64,000 nucleotides of DNA from Rehmannia glutinosa (lineage: Eukaryota; Streptophyta; Magnoliopsida; Lamiales; Orobanchaceae), in the NCBI GenBank assembly GCA_016081115.2, contig JABTTQ020003410.1, positions 186,001 to 250,000 on the forward strand, given 5' to 3'. Below, in pieces: positions 48,127 to 58,858 of this stretch (its first letter is position 1; every line of letters begins with the position of its first letter). Under the pieces are notes generated by a model, which worked only from the letters and a program-made list of their open reading frames with translations, was not told the origin of the DNA and made no database searches. Position numbers and translations under genes: made by a program.

Positions 48127-48429
48127 TTTTTTTTATTAAAATTATCCGTTGATTGGAACATGTGTTCACCATCTTAAATGTTTTTACATGGCTTGGTGTG
48201 TTTTGTCCCTTTTAATTTTTTTGAATTCTGTCCCTTTTAAATTCATTTGAAGGTTGTACATACACAATATTTGTTTAATGAGCCTAATCCATATATGGAA
48301 ATGGAACACAAATTGACATTATGGCCCATTACATTTTGTACCTGATTTTATTTTTTTTAAAGAAAATAATATTTTCTAATATTATAATAATCATTGTCTC
48401 AGAAATTAATAAAAGCATTAAGTTATACA

Positions 48430-48652
48430 CTATTATGCTTCAAAATATCCCATGTCATGACTATAAACACGAGCCAACGACAATCTCTTCTAATGTCCGA
48501 CTATATTTGAAGAATACGATATTGATCATGGATAATCATACATTGTTGTTTCGAGAGTCACCAATCATAAGGGTTTCAAAGTATTAGTTTGTGGTGATGA
48601 TGAATTAAAAAAAAAAAAAATGGTGTACAAAAAAGTATTCCAAATTTTGTAA
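48430..48652 (+). pseudogene. Second, older Helitron helicase C-terminal tail
   Basis: This stretch matches the last 200 bases of the helicase at 50840-51054. Frames give SLRY-type remnants and VVSRVTNHKGFKVLVCGDD, then a tail ending at a stop near 48652. The match continues weakly into the following 130 bases, which resemble the Helitron's 3' untranslated end (ATATGGTCCAACA). It shows an additional Helitron end upstream of the better preserved gene. Confidence 0.75.
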
Positions 48653-48814
48653 ATTTTAAATAATCTGTTTATGATCCTGTTTTAGCTTGATTAATTTATT
48701 TGGAATCTCTTTTATAGTTTTATATTCCATTAATATTATAATTTTTATATTCATCAAGTTTATATGGTCCAACATAACAAACACCATATGATTTGACCAA
48801 TGTTGTAAAAAGCG

Positions 48815-48950
48815 TTAGGTGCTCGCTAGGGGCCTAGCGCCAAAGCGGTTAAAGCGGGACCTAGGCGGATTAGAGCCTAATCGGAAAAAAAAATTAGGTG
48901 GACAAAGGGGCCTAGCGCTGGCGGGCATTCGGAGGTAGGCGTGGATTTTT
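48815..48950. repeat. GC-rich repeat block (GCCTAGCGC motif)
   Basis: A short GC-rich island in AT-rich DNA with repeated and partly palindromic CTAGGGGCCTAGCGC, CTAGGCGGA and GCGCTGGCGGGC phrases. It lies where the upstream part of the helicase should be and seems to be an unrelated insertion. Confidence 0.5.
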
Positions 48951-48964
48951 ACAATAGAGGATCC

Positions 48965-51054
48965 GACACAACACATCTCTTATCAATATTGTTCGTGGGG
49001 CTACATGTCATGATGACTACAACAAGGTCAACGGTATTCATCACTCTTCATACCGTGAAGCTTGCTATGCACTTGGTTTGTTAGAAGACGATAGAGAATA
49101 TGTTGATGCAATCACTGAAGCGAGCCACCGGGCTTCGCAAAGAGTCTTAGAATTTTGTTTGCGTCATTGCTATCATCCGAATATTTGAGTAGACTAGAAG
49201 TAGTCTGGGACAAATGTTGGCAATATCTTTCTGATGATATTCTATATAGACGGTGCCGTCTTCTCCAACATCAAGGTATTAACTAACGTATTATTGTATG
49301 TTAAGCATCATAATAATTATTTTTTTTTCTAATAATTTTTTTATATCTTATTATTTATTGAATGCCGTATTATTTCTCTTACAGAATTGGTATTGAGTGA
49401 GAATGAAATAAAAAATCTTGCTCTGTTGGAAATTGAAAAAAATTTGAGAAGTCGTGGCACGAGTCTATGTGATTTTGATACGATGCGATTTCCTGATGCA
49501 GACAATACTGGGAATAACCGAAACAGATTGATATATGACGAGCTGTGTTATGATCGTACGGCTCTTTTGGTAGAGCACAAGAACCTCATTTCCAAACTCA
49601 ATGAGGAACAGAAAAATGTTTACTATGAAATAATGACAGCTGTGGAATCAAATAAAGGTGGTATGTTCTTTGTATACGGATATGGGGGAACATGCAAAAC
49701 ATTATTGTGGAAAGCTTTATTTTGCGGCTTTGAGATCGAAAGAAGAAATTGTGTTGAATGTAGCATCGAGTGGAATAGCGTCCTCTTCTTTGCTGGTGGA
49801 AGGATCGCACATTCCGTTTTGTTATTCCTTTAAACCCAAATCAAGACTAACTTGCAATATCAAACAAGCGGAGTCCGCTGCCGAGTTGATTATCCGTTCT
49901 AAACTTATAATCGGGGATGAAGCACCAATGATGCACAAGTATTGCTTTCAAGCCAAGATCGTATGAAACTTTACGATCTCTTTTAAAATTAGTCAACCCA
50001 CGGAATGAACATTTACCTTTTGGAGGGAAAACTATTGTGTTTTTTTTTTGGGGGGGAGACTTCATCTGTAAAATTGCATGTTATACCTAAGGGAAGTCGA
50101 CAGGATGTAGTCAATGCTACGATAAATTCATCTTACTTGTGGAAAGATTGTACAGTACTGAGATTGACTAAGAACATGCATATGCAAAGTCTCAATCAAG
50201 CAGATGATTATACGGATTTGGCCCAATTCTCAGAATGGATAGCAAGCATCGGAGATGGAACAATCGGAGGATGTAATGATGGTTGTGCCATTATTGATAT
50301 ACCTGAAGATATTCTTCTGGAATCATCTGGTGATCCGATTACAACAATTGTAGAGAATACCTATCCAATGTTTAAAGACGCCATTGATGATCCTACCTAC
50401 TTGAAAGAGAGGGCGATACTCGCACCGACTCTTGATGTTGTTGAGTCCATAAATCAATATATGACGTCTTTAAATTCATCGGAGGGGCGGACTTATTTGA
50501 GCTCGGATAGCACGAGTAAATATGATTCTAATGTTAACTTCTTGCATGATCTCTGCACGAGAATTTTTGAATGGTATAAAATGTTCGGCATTCCTAATCA
50601 TGAGTTGCATTTGAAGGTTGGGACTCCAGTTATGCTCTTGAGGAACATGAACCACTCGACTGGATTGTGTAATGGGACTAGATTGGTGATTTTGAGGCTC
50701 CCCAGACACGTACTTGAAGCTAAAATTCTCACTGGAACGCATGCAAGTCAGAAGGTTTTGATACCGCGAATGACACTAACACCGTCGGACCTCAAAATTC
50801 CATTCAAGTTTCAACATAGACAGTTTTCTCTGATCATTTCTTATGCAATGACCATAAACAAGAGCCAAAGCCAATCTCTCTCCAATGTTGGTCTGTATTT
50901 GAAGAATCCAATAATCAGTCATGGTCAACTATACGTTGTTGTTTCCCGAGTCACCAATCGGAAGGGACTAATAATATTAGTATGTGGCGAAGATGAATCA
51001 AAAAACAAACAAACGCAAAATGTGGTGTACAAAGAAGTTTTTCAAAATTTATAA
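48965..51054 (+). pseudogene. Helitron PIF1-like helicase, N-terminal part missing
   Basis: This is the helicase half of a plant Helitron RepHel protein. The first piece (48965-49274) has NGIHHSSYREACYALGLLED and DAITEASH. A likely intron with GT...AG ends runs 49275-49384. Next come NEEQKNVYYEI, Walker A as GYGGTCKT (the usual glycine is cysteine) and, after a shift near 49735, Walker B region LIIGDEAPM. Shifts near 49965 and 50045 lead to VIPKGSRQDVV, KVGTPVMLLRNMN, and ISYAMTINKSQSQSL with VVSRVTNRKG, the PIF1 C-terminal motifs, stopping at 51054. It cannot make an intact enzyme. Confidence 0.88.
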
Positions 51055-51204
51055 TTATTAATTTGTTCGAGAAAATGTTTGTACATTTTTTATTTTTATT
51101 TAATAGATAATAAATTTTATAGACATCCAATCTATATGGTCGAACCCAAACAAACCCAATATCGTAAAACACAATAAATTTTATATTGTCCGACATTACA
51201 CTCA

Positions 51205-51231
51205 CCGTGCATCGCACGGGTAAAGTACTAG
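51205..51231 (+). other. Helitron 3' terminus: hairpin and CTAG
   Basis: CCGTGC (51205-51210) pairs with GCACGG (51214-51219) around ATC, followed by GTAAAGTA and CTAG at 51228-51231, with T next. This is the expected 3' transposition signal of plant Helitrons. Confidence 0.85.
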
Positions 51232-51662
51232 TTTCATTAATGATACATGGGAACAACAAAAATTCAAAATATTTTAAAAGAATATGATTTAGTGAAAACT
51301 TTTGAATTTCATTTGACAACATTCCGAACTTATATCCATAAACATTATCATATTTAGCCCAAACCATTCAAAAATCTAGAAAATCAACCATTGCACTATG
51401 ATTGAACTAAAGCTACCATGCGACAACAAGACTTTGTTGAAAAAGATGATGAAGATAAATTTGGCATGAAAATCACGAGCACAACCACGGAAGGAACCAA
51501 GACCAATGTCAAAAGATAAGAGAACTTTGAGTGCAAGCTTTATTTTACATTTTTACTTCCATTTTCAAAATACTTGTCAACAAAAGTTTTAAATACATTG
51601 ATAAGTTGGAATCTTAAAATGGGAGAAGTTCCACGTACCAATTCATTAACAAATATGTAACA

Positions 51663-52793
51663 TTTTCAATTGCCATAACCACGTTGATGTATGTGTATGA
51701 CCAATGTTCTCTCCAAGCTCAGAAGGTGCTCCTCCAAGCTCAAGAAAAATGATCCATCCAAGCTTGAAAAGGGTGCTCCTCCGAGCTCGAAGGAATGAAG
51801 CAGAACACAAGCATAGCCTTCACTCCGAAAGAAGGAAAGCTTTCAAAAAACAAGGGGACATTTCTATAAAGAGAACAAGTCCTGAGGAGCTTAATCAAAA
51901 GCTAAACTTACTCCAGGAAAAGGTGAAGAGACATGGGAATTGAAAATTTTCCAAAATCCGAGATATGACTTGAAACAACATACGGAAACTCGGGAAGGAC
52001 GGAAAAATTGCAAAGGAAAATGGGTCGGGGTCTTGGAACACCGGGAGGGCACGCCCTCCCCGTTGGGGTGGGCACGGGATGCGCCCTTGTGGCCACCCAG
52101 GAAAGCGCCAATAGGGCACCCTTGCCCATTCCGGAGGTGCCCGTGGCGCCCTCTACGGCCCATAGTGCTCTCATCTCTCCGCTCGATGCATTCTAACTCT
52201 CTATGGATTCTCATCTCAAGTCTCATCTCACCTTTCACCTCACCTCTCACCTCAACTTTCAAAAATTTCATAAGTCTTCTACAAAGCAAAAAATTTCAAA
52301 GTTGAGAGGTGGATAGAGAAACTTCAATTTTGGAAGACATGGTCAGAGGCTCTCCTCTCAAGCGTCCTCGTGCAAAAGCAGTCAAAAACCCTCCGAAGGC
52401 GAGACAAGAGGCACAAGCAGGACAAGCCAGATTTAGCACCGATATAGCTTCCGCACTACTCTATCCCTACGCAGCCCCGAAGTTGGGGGACTTATGTTGG
52501 GGGCAAAAAACGGTATTTCATAATTTAATTAAATATAATTTGTTTTATATTTTTTATTTAATATTAATTGTCCAATGGACTCTTTATAATTAAACCAGCC
52601 CAAAGGAATCCGGATTTAGCCCAAGCGGTCGTTTTCTCCTACGTGGACTGGCCCATAGGCCAAATTCTCCTACACGCTCATGGGGACCATAGGCTAATTT
52701 GCATGTTTTTCTACGAATTTTTATTTACTAAAGTAACAAGAACATTAAATTAACACTTTCAATTGTCATAACCACGTTGATGTATGTGTATGA
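51663..52793. other. Retroelement-derived insertion between 38-bp direct repeats
   Basis: The 38 bases at 51663-51700 recur at 52756-52793 with two or three differences. Between them lie about 1.05 kb unlike the rest of the unit: a GC-rich inverted-repeat-like patch (52050-52165), a gag-like or linker frame (52309-52500) and a purine run with TTGGGGGACTTATGTTGGGGG (52483-52504), which resembles a gypsy polypurine tract and LTR start. No intact gene. Confidence 0.5.
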
Positions 52794-52799
52794 ACTGTG

Positions 52800-53200
52800 T
52801 ATATGCATTAAATTAGTATTTTCAAATATGTCAAAGTTTTTAAACCATACATTATATGTGTATATGCACCAATATTTAAATAATTATGCACCATGTATAA
52901 ACAATATATGCATCAAAATTATAAATGTATTTTGTCATTCTTCCTAGCATGCATAAGTTGCAAATTAAACTAATTATGCATCGTTATTATTCACTTATGC
53001 ATCAAATATACACTAATAATGCATCAAAAAATAGAAATATAATTTGTCACTATTCTTTATGGCCACATGTTGCAAATAAAATAAATATGCATAATTTTTA
53101 TGAATTATTCATCACATATACACTAATTTTGCATTATTTTATTTTATAATTTATGAACATATATTAGTTAAAAAGAAGATTGTGATTGTAGACAGGTGTA
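52800..53200. repeat. Diverged AT-rich repeats with ATGCATC
   Basis: The word atgcat(c/a) recurs about ten times among AT-rich sequence, with two longer similar units (about 52900-53020 and 53010-53140) sharing 'acactaat' and 'gttgcaaat'. No gene is seen here or up to 53729. Confidence 0.5.
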
Positions 53201-54506
53201 TTCACGATTTGAAGAAAACTCAAGCATGCTTGTAATCTAGATATTATGCATCAAAAATTTGATACGAATTAATATTGCTTATTTTTCGATCCCAATTTAC
53301 GTACCAAATTCGAGCTCTCCATATTCACGGGTTTCATCCATCGTTTTCATTGAACTATGATCCGAATTTTGCCGTGTATATTGATTTTGCGTGGTGTTCA
53401 TTTTGTAATTTCGTTCTTCCGCAACATATTTTGTTTTATTTTTCATTTGTAGTTGTTAGAGATAAGAATGGTGATTTTGTGTGATTCATCTCGTTATGGA
53501 ACGTGATTTGAATATCTTCAAAGATTATTGCCATGTGTGGGAGCTTGATTATAATGGAAGGTTGTTAAGACCATATTGATGTTTTATTATATTACCCTTT
53601 TATGTTTAAAATAATCAGTAAATATTATAATTGTATTTACAATCGAACCATTGATTAGATGTTGTGGGTGGATATGATCCGTCTATATGGTCTCACGGTA
53701 AAAGGTTGTCTCACGAGATCCTATCCTCAAATTCTAAATCATTTATGTATCACTTTTCCTTAAAAAAAGGGATACGAGGAAAAACTATTTTGAAATGCCC
53801 TTACCGCGACCACAGTAAAAATATATGAAGAAAAACTTTAAACTCAACTTCTACATTAGTTCCGAATAGATAATTGTTGGGCGATAATAATGTCGCACGC
53901 TAATGTAAAAAAAGAAAAAAAACAATGTTGCACGCTTTTGTAAACACTTAGTTATTTCGAAGTGCAACATTGTTTTCAAATACATGTCCAAACAATAGGG
54001 TCTAAAATATGTCATTCATGTAGCGATATACGAGTTAGCTGATCTCTTGAGGTCGAAAACTCTCAAATTTGATGCTAATCTTATACCTGTACGATTTACC
54101 TAATTAGCGTGTAGCTTGCATGCTAGTGCGTCAAGTCAAAAAATTTACCAGTGGACATCCAAAGTAATTTCCCAACCGGTGTTTTCTAAATTACCATAAA
54201 CCAAATAATAGAGGTGAGGTACACCAAGCCAAATGCACTTTGTACTTGGGAAGTGTCTACAAAAAAAAAAAAAAAAAAATGATTTTGAGCTAGATGGAAA
54301 GAAATTAGTTATTTAAGTCTAAAACTGAAAATAACTTCTTTTAGAATTTGCGGACACTCATTTGAACTATTTTAAACTAAAAACACCGAATGTGTGCACT
54401 ATATGCCAGGCATCGTTTGATTGACTAGGAATGGTTGCAACTCAACATTAATCCCTTGACCATATACTCAAAATTGAAGGAGCCATGCACTCAAATGACT
54501 CTACAA

Positions 54507-54588
54507 GGACCCGTGGTGGACTCGAACCACCAACCTCTCATTGCATTGCTACAATCGAGTGCTCTGCCAAATATGAGCTTATGGATCC
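54507..54588 (-). tRNA. tRNA-like sequence in copy C
   Basis: Counterpart of the tRNA-like sequences in A and B, 82 nt. The T arm is perfect (GGTGG/CCACC), but one acceptor pair is lost, an extra base precedes the acceptor and the anticodon stem is weaker. It is likely non-functional. Confidence 0.35.
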
Positions 54589-57500
54589 ATCCAACAATAC
54601 ACAAGGAGTGTTTGTAAAAACTTTTGTATTTAGAACTGATTTATTGTAATAGAAGTAAAGATAATTGAGAATCAAAAGTTTGTAGTTTTTGAAGATATAA
54701 TCAAAAGTTGAGATGTTGGGTGAAAAATTAGAAAAGTGTTTATTTGTTTGTAAGTTGGTAGTTTTTTAAAGATAGAATTATAAGTGGACATTGTTTGGTG
54801 AAAAACTAGAAAAGTATTATATTTATTTGTAGAAGTCAAACCAGAAGCAGAAGCAGAAATCTAAATCACATCTTCCTACTTTTAGATTCTGATAAAATGA
54901 AGTAGAAATAGAAGTTGTCAGGATTTTTTGGGAAAAAAAGGGTGTGGGGGGAGGGAAACCATATATAGTTGACTAGTGTGCAACTGACTTTTACCGACTC
55001 AATTTGTATTTCACATTTATTAGGGGATTATCAAATCAATACCACAATCCACAAAGTAAAACATTTCACTCAATATGTGAATTGTCTAAACACAAATAAG
55101 CAGCGTTACAATATCAAATTGATTTGGATCTACGCTTTTGTGTCCCCGTCTTCCAATTACTCGATATTGTTAAGAATCACATTACAAATCTGGGCTAGTA
55201 AGATGACTACTCAATTGGGTTGAACACAAATCCATCGAGAACTTTACATGCATCCAAATTTCATTTTCTTTTTTTGGAAAAACACACATACACATATCAT
55301 AATTGAACACGTGTAAAACTCCCAATGAAGTTGGGTGCTATCCAATTGATAGCATCGAACTTTCCAACAGATCGACAAGTACCATATAAATTTGCCACGT
55401 AGAAAAGTCTTGCAATATTGAATTTACCAATCTAAAACCATGAATAAATTAAACAAAACTCGATTTTGGCATGCCATGCCAATGTATCATGCCGTAGATT
55501 TTCCTCCAATAGAGTTCCATCATTTTCGCAGCACCTAAACCCCTAATACAAGACGACGGTCGAGGCAAACAACTAGATTCCATGAATTAACATTATTGGC
55601 ATACGTGTAACATTTCCTTTATCAATAGCCGATCCGAGTAAAAAAGCCCCGAAATTAACCCAAATCTACAACACATCAAAGAACCACACATGTAACAATC
55701 AAGAAAATGTCGGAGTTTGTTTTAGAATTAATATTTTTAAAAGCAATCACTAGACAAACGCAAAAGAAATAGAGAAGTGTTTCATAAAATAGTCAAAATG
55801 GTTTATGTAGTTTTTTTCATTATCACTTTTTGGAATCCTCTAACAAACATTTTTATTGTTCTTTTTCTTCATTTTCAAGTCCCGATACAACTCACATGAA
55901 GTCAACTTGAGTAAAAATAGTTTTGGTGAAAACGGAGAAACCATATTTGATAGTGAGAGAATCGAAAATTTACAAAGACAAGTATGGGTAAAAATAGCTA
56001 GAATGATAAAGCCCACTTTATTGTATGACAATAATTTTCGAAATGTAGAACAACAATAGCCAGGTGAGGTAAAATGGATAGCTTTAAGCCAAGTTACGTA
56101 AATGATTGAAAGTAGAAATGTGAAAATCTTTGCGTGGAAAAAATCTTGAAAATCTTGTCAAACACAAAGTTTACGTAAATTTAACCATAGCAAACACACA
56201 AACACATTCAAGTAACAAATTCATAGAGTGTGAACCAAATTTCCATCAGATACTACTAGCAAAAACAGATGAATCAAAAAAAGTGAGGAAAAAAATGATT
56301 AAACTAAAAACTGTTTCTCCACAAAAATGTTTCCTACAAAAATGTTTCATCTTCGCATTTGTTTTGTAATAGATTTCAAAAAATGTTTTGTCCAATTCAC
56401 AACACCCTCCCTCCTCGTGTAAATCGCAATACCAAACCCCAGCCGGACTTTACAAAAAGTCAAGATCTAAGGTGATTATGAGATTTAAAGAGCCAACAAA
56501 CAAATAGTAGATTCAACAAAAAGGGAAAATCGAAAGGTAACAACATAAGAGAACAATCAAAACCTCCACTAAACATTAATAAACCTACAGAACAATCAAA
56601 ACCTCCACTAAATATTAATAAACCCACAAAAATACGTAACCAAGTTGGTAAAAAATTCCTCTCAAAAGTAACTCAAAACGATTAAACCAAACCCAAATTC
56701 CTAGGAGCTTACTTGACAATTAAGACAAAAAGGCGAGATCTTCAGAAACACACAGAGGAAACCTGATTAACAGAACAACGTAAAATGGAACTCCACAAAG
56801 CTCACAGTGAATAAGAATGGATGATCCAACCACATAATTACTTACGAATCCAATATGTAGGTCCTGCGGCTCATCTAGAAAACGCAAATAGACAAAGCTC
56901 AAAGAAAGAAGCGAAGAACAATCAAGCAAATCAGACAAACACCTCAACAACAACAACAATCAATAGTAGTGAACAAAGTCTGGAGATTCATACAGATTCC
57001 AAAGAATGATGCATAATCGTTGAGTATTAAGCCACAACAGCAACAACATGCATCTTCACGCCCGCGCATAAGCCTCTTGACGGTAAAATCCATTGCATCC
57101 AGCATATCATAAATCAATCCAGCTGCAAGAAACAGTCCACATGGTGGTAGGAAGACGCCAGCTCTAGTGTGCCCCTCAAACATAATGGCTAATCTATTAC
57201 AAACATTCTATTCTTTCAAACTATATGACCCAAAGAACAAGGGCTCAACAAACACATATTACCCCCATCACATCACCATATAGATAAGAAATAGAATACA
57301 TCAGAAATCTAAGAGATGGACCACGTCCACACTTCATCATGAAACTTCACAACATAACTAAAAAACACTAAGAACATGATATTGCGAAATGTTAAATAAA
57401 TACTAACAATAAATACTAATTAATAAATTATTAGCGTATGTTCACATGATACTGCAAAATGTTAAATAAATACTAACATAATTAATAAATTATTAGCGCC

Positions 57501-57944
57501 TGCTGCCAACAGTTAAAAATAAATGGTATAGTTATAATTGGACAATTGCATGGTTGTTTTACTAAAATTCCAATATCAATATGCGGTTGAGTTGTGCAAT
57601 TGGACATTTAAATTCCTTGATGTTGCTTCAGAATAAAGATTATTAACACTCAATTCCAATATCTCTATGCAGTTGTGTTGAGCATTGGACATTTAAATTC
57701 CTTGATCTTCGCGAGAATATAGATTATTAACATTATTGAAATTTTAACAGAAGATTATAAGTCAAAGGTTGACTAAATGTGAATTTAGAGTTTAAAGTAT
57801 TTGCAGTTAGAAATTGAGAAATTAATACCAATGTAACTAGGTAAATTAAAGGAATGCCAATTAGTACCTCGGTGATGCTTCGAAGACCACATCCTTATAT
57901 TGCTTGCTCTCAAATTCCTCGCATATAATTTGGGTATTATATGC

Positions 57945-57996
57945 TCTTGAATGGGTTGTGTTTTTTAGCACACATTGTAACACAACCCATTCAAGA
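57945..57996. other. 18-bp hairpin in copy C
   Basis: Identical in arms and loop to copy A's hairpin (57945-57962 with 57979-57996). Confidence 0.85.
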
Positions 57997-58272
57997 CCAA
58001 TTATGGTTATGAAATTAATTGCTGGATATTCACTCTGAGGAGTGCCGGGAATGCTGGACAAATAGAGAACAGGAAAGGGAAAGATACACACGCAGGGGAG
58101 AGAGGGCGAGATCCGTGCCATCTCCCGAAACAAAAATATTTTTTTATTAAATGGCGACTGCCAAATGAGCGCACCCATCATGGCAAAGGTCATTCAGACA
58201 ACCACACCTCACCTTCACTTCTATAATTCTACTTCTAACACTACCTCTCTTTTCTTACATGACTGTCAGCTT

Positions 58273-58858
58273 GGTCTATGGTGTCCCGTGGGCCCCACGT
58301 AGGTGTTAGCTAAATGGCCACGTGGACTAACTTGTTGCCAGCTCAGCTCGGGTATTATCAAGGGCCCCCAAGTTTAATTCCGAGGAGAGGATTCTTTGAA
58401 TCGGATTTAAAATTTAATGCCAATCATGAATCTTAATGGAGAAGAAGAAACCTTAAAAGTCACTTGTCTCTGACAGTTGTCGCTTAACAATTAATGCCTG
58501 AAACAGTGCATTAATTCGGGTATCATGATGACAAACACGTGGCGTTTTTTGGTTGGACCAAACCTGTGCAGGAAACGAAGAGATGGGACAGCCCCTGCAG
58601 CGGAATGTGGGGATGCGACGTTTCTGACGATTTTTTGAACTTGAAAGGATGCACCTTTTTGAGTTGGTGTACCGTTTTTCGAGGAGACTTAACCTATAAA
58701 TACCCCTTTTTTCTCTCATTTTACACTTTCACATTCACAATCTTCCGAGAAATAATCTTAGAGACCGAGCAGAATTTTCGGGTCAATTTTAGAGCACAGA
58801 AGTCCAGGATTACCTAGATATTCTTCGAATCCCATCTTTTCCTTCCCTTTTTTAAACA
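58273..58858 (+). promoter_or_regulatory. LTR- or promoter-like leader
   Basis: The similarity to unit A breaks exactly at 58272/58273. The new sequence has a G-box-like CCACGTGG (58318-58325), a TATA box (cctataaatacccc, about 58692) and a pyrimidine-rich leader up to an ATG at 58859. This could be the 5' LTR and leader of the gag-like gene that follows. No matching second LTR is in the window. Confidence 0.45.

Larger units (their letters stand above)
38890..51231 (+). mobile_element. Helitron, 3' end certain, 5' end proposed
   Basis: The 3' end is diagnostic: stem CCGTGC/GCACGG followed by a short spacer and CTAG at 51228-51231, with T as the next host base. A PIF1-type helicase gene in the same orientation ends 175 bases before it. 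Host sequence resumes with unit C. The 5' end is put at TCTATATATAT (38890), the first TC after A beyond unit B; this is inference. It is 12.3 kb with the nested copia element and 7.3 kb without it. No Rep/HUH nuclease part is seen, so the copy is not autonomous. Confidence 0.7.
51232..58272. repeat. Triplicated unit, copy C
   Basis: 51232-51660 matches the start of B (32041-32460). After an insertion region it matches A from 53730 (A 25195) through the tRNA-like sequence (54507), blocks 55300-56100 and 56340-57250 and the hairpin (57945-57996), to ctgtcagct at 58272, where another element begins. The promoter-like end is therefore missing. One minus frame (56944-57183) is open here with a cysteine-rich CCCCC stretch but is broken in A and B. 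No protein recognised. Confidence 0.7.

Noticed and set aside
51891..52305. Overlapping 121-132 codon frames on both strands
   Set aside because: They come from a GC-rich, partly palindromic patch in a retroelement-derived insertion; composition alone keeps stops rare.
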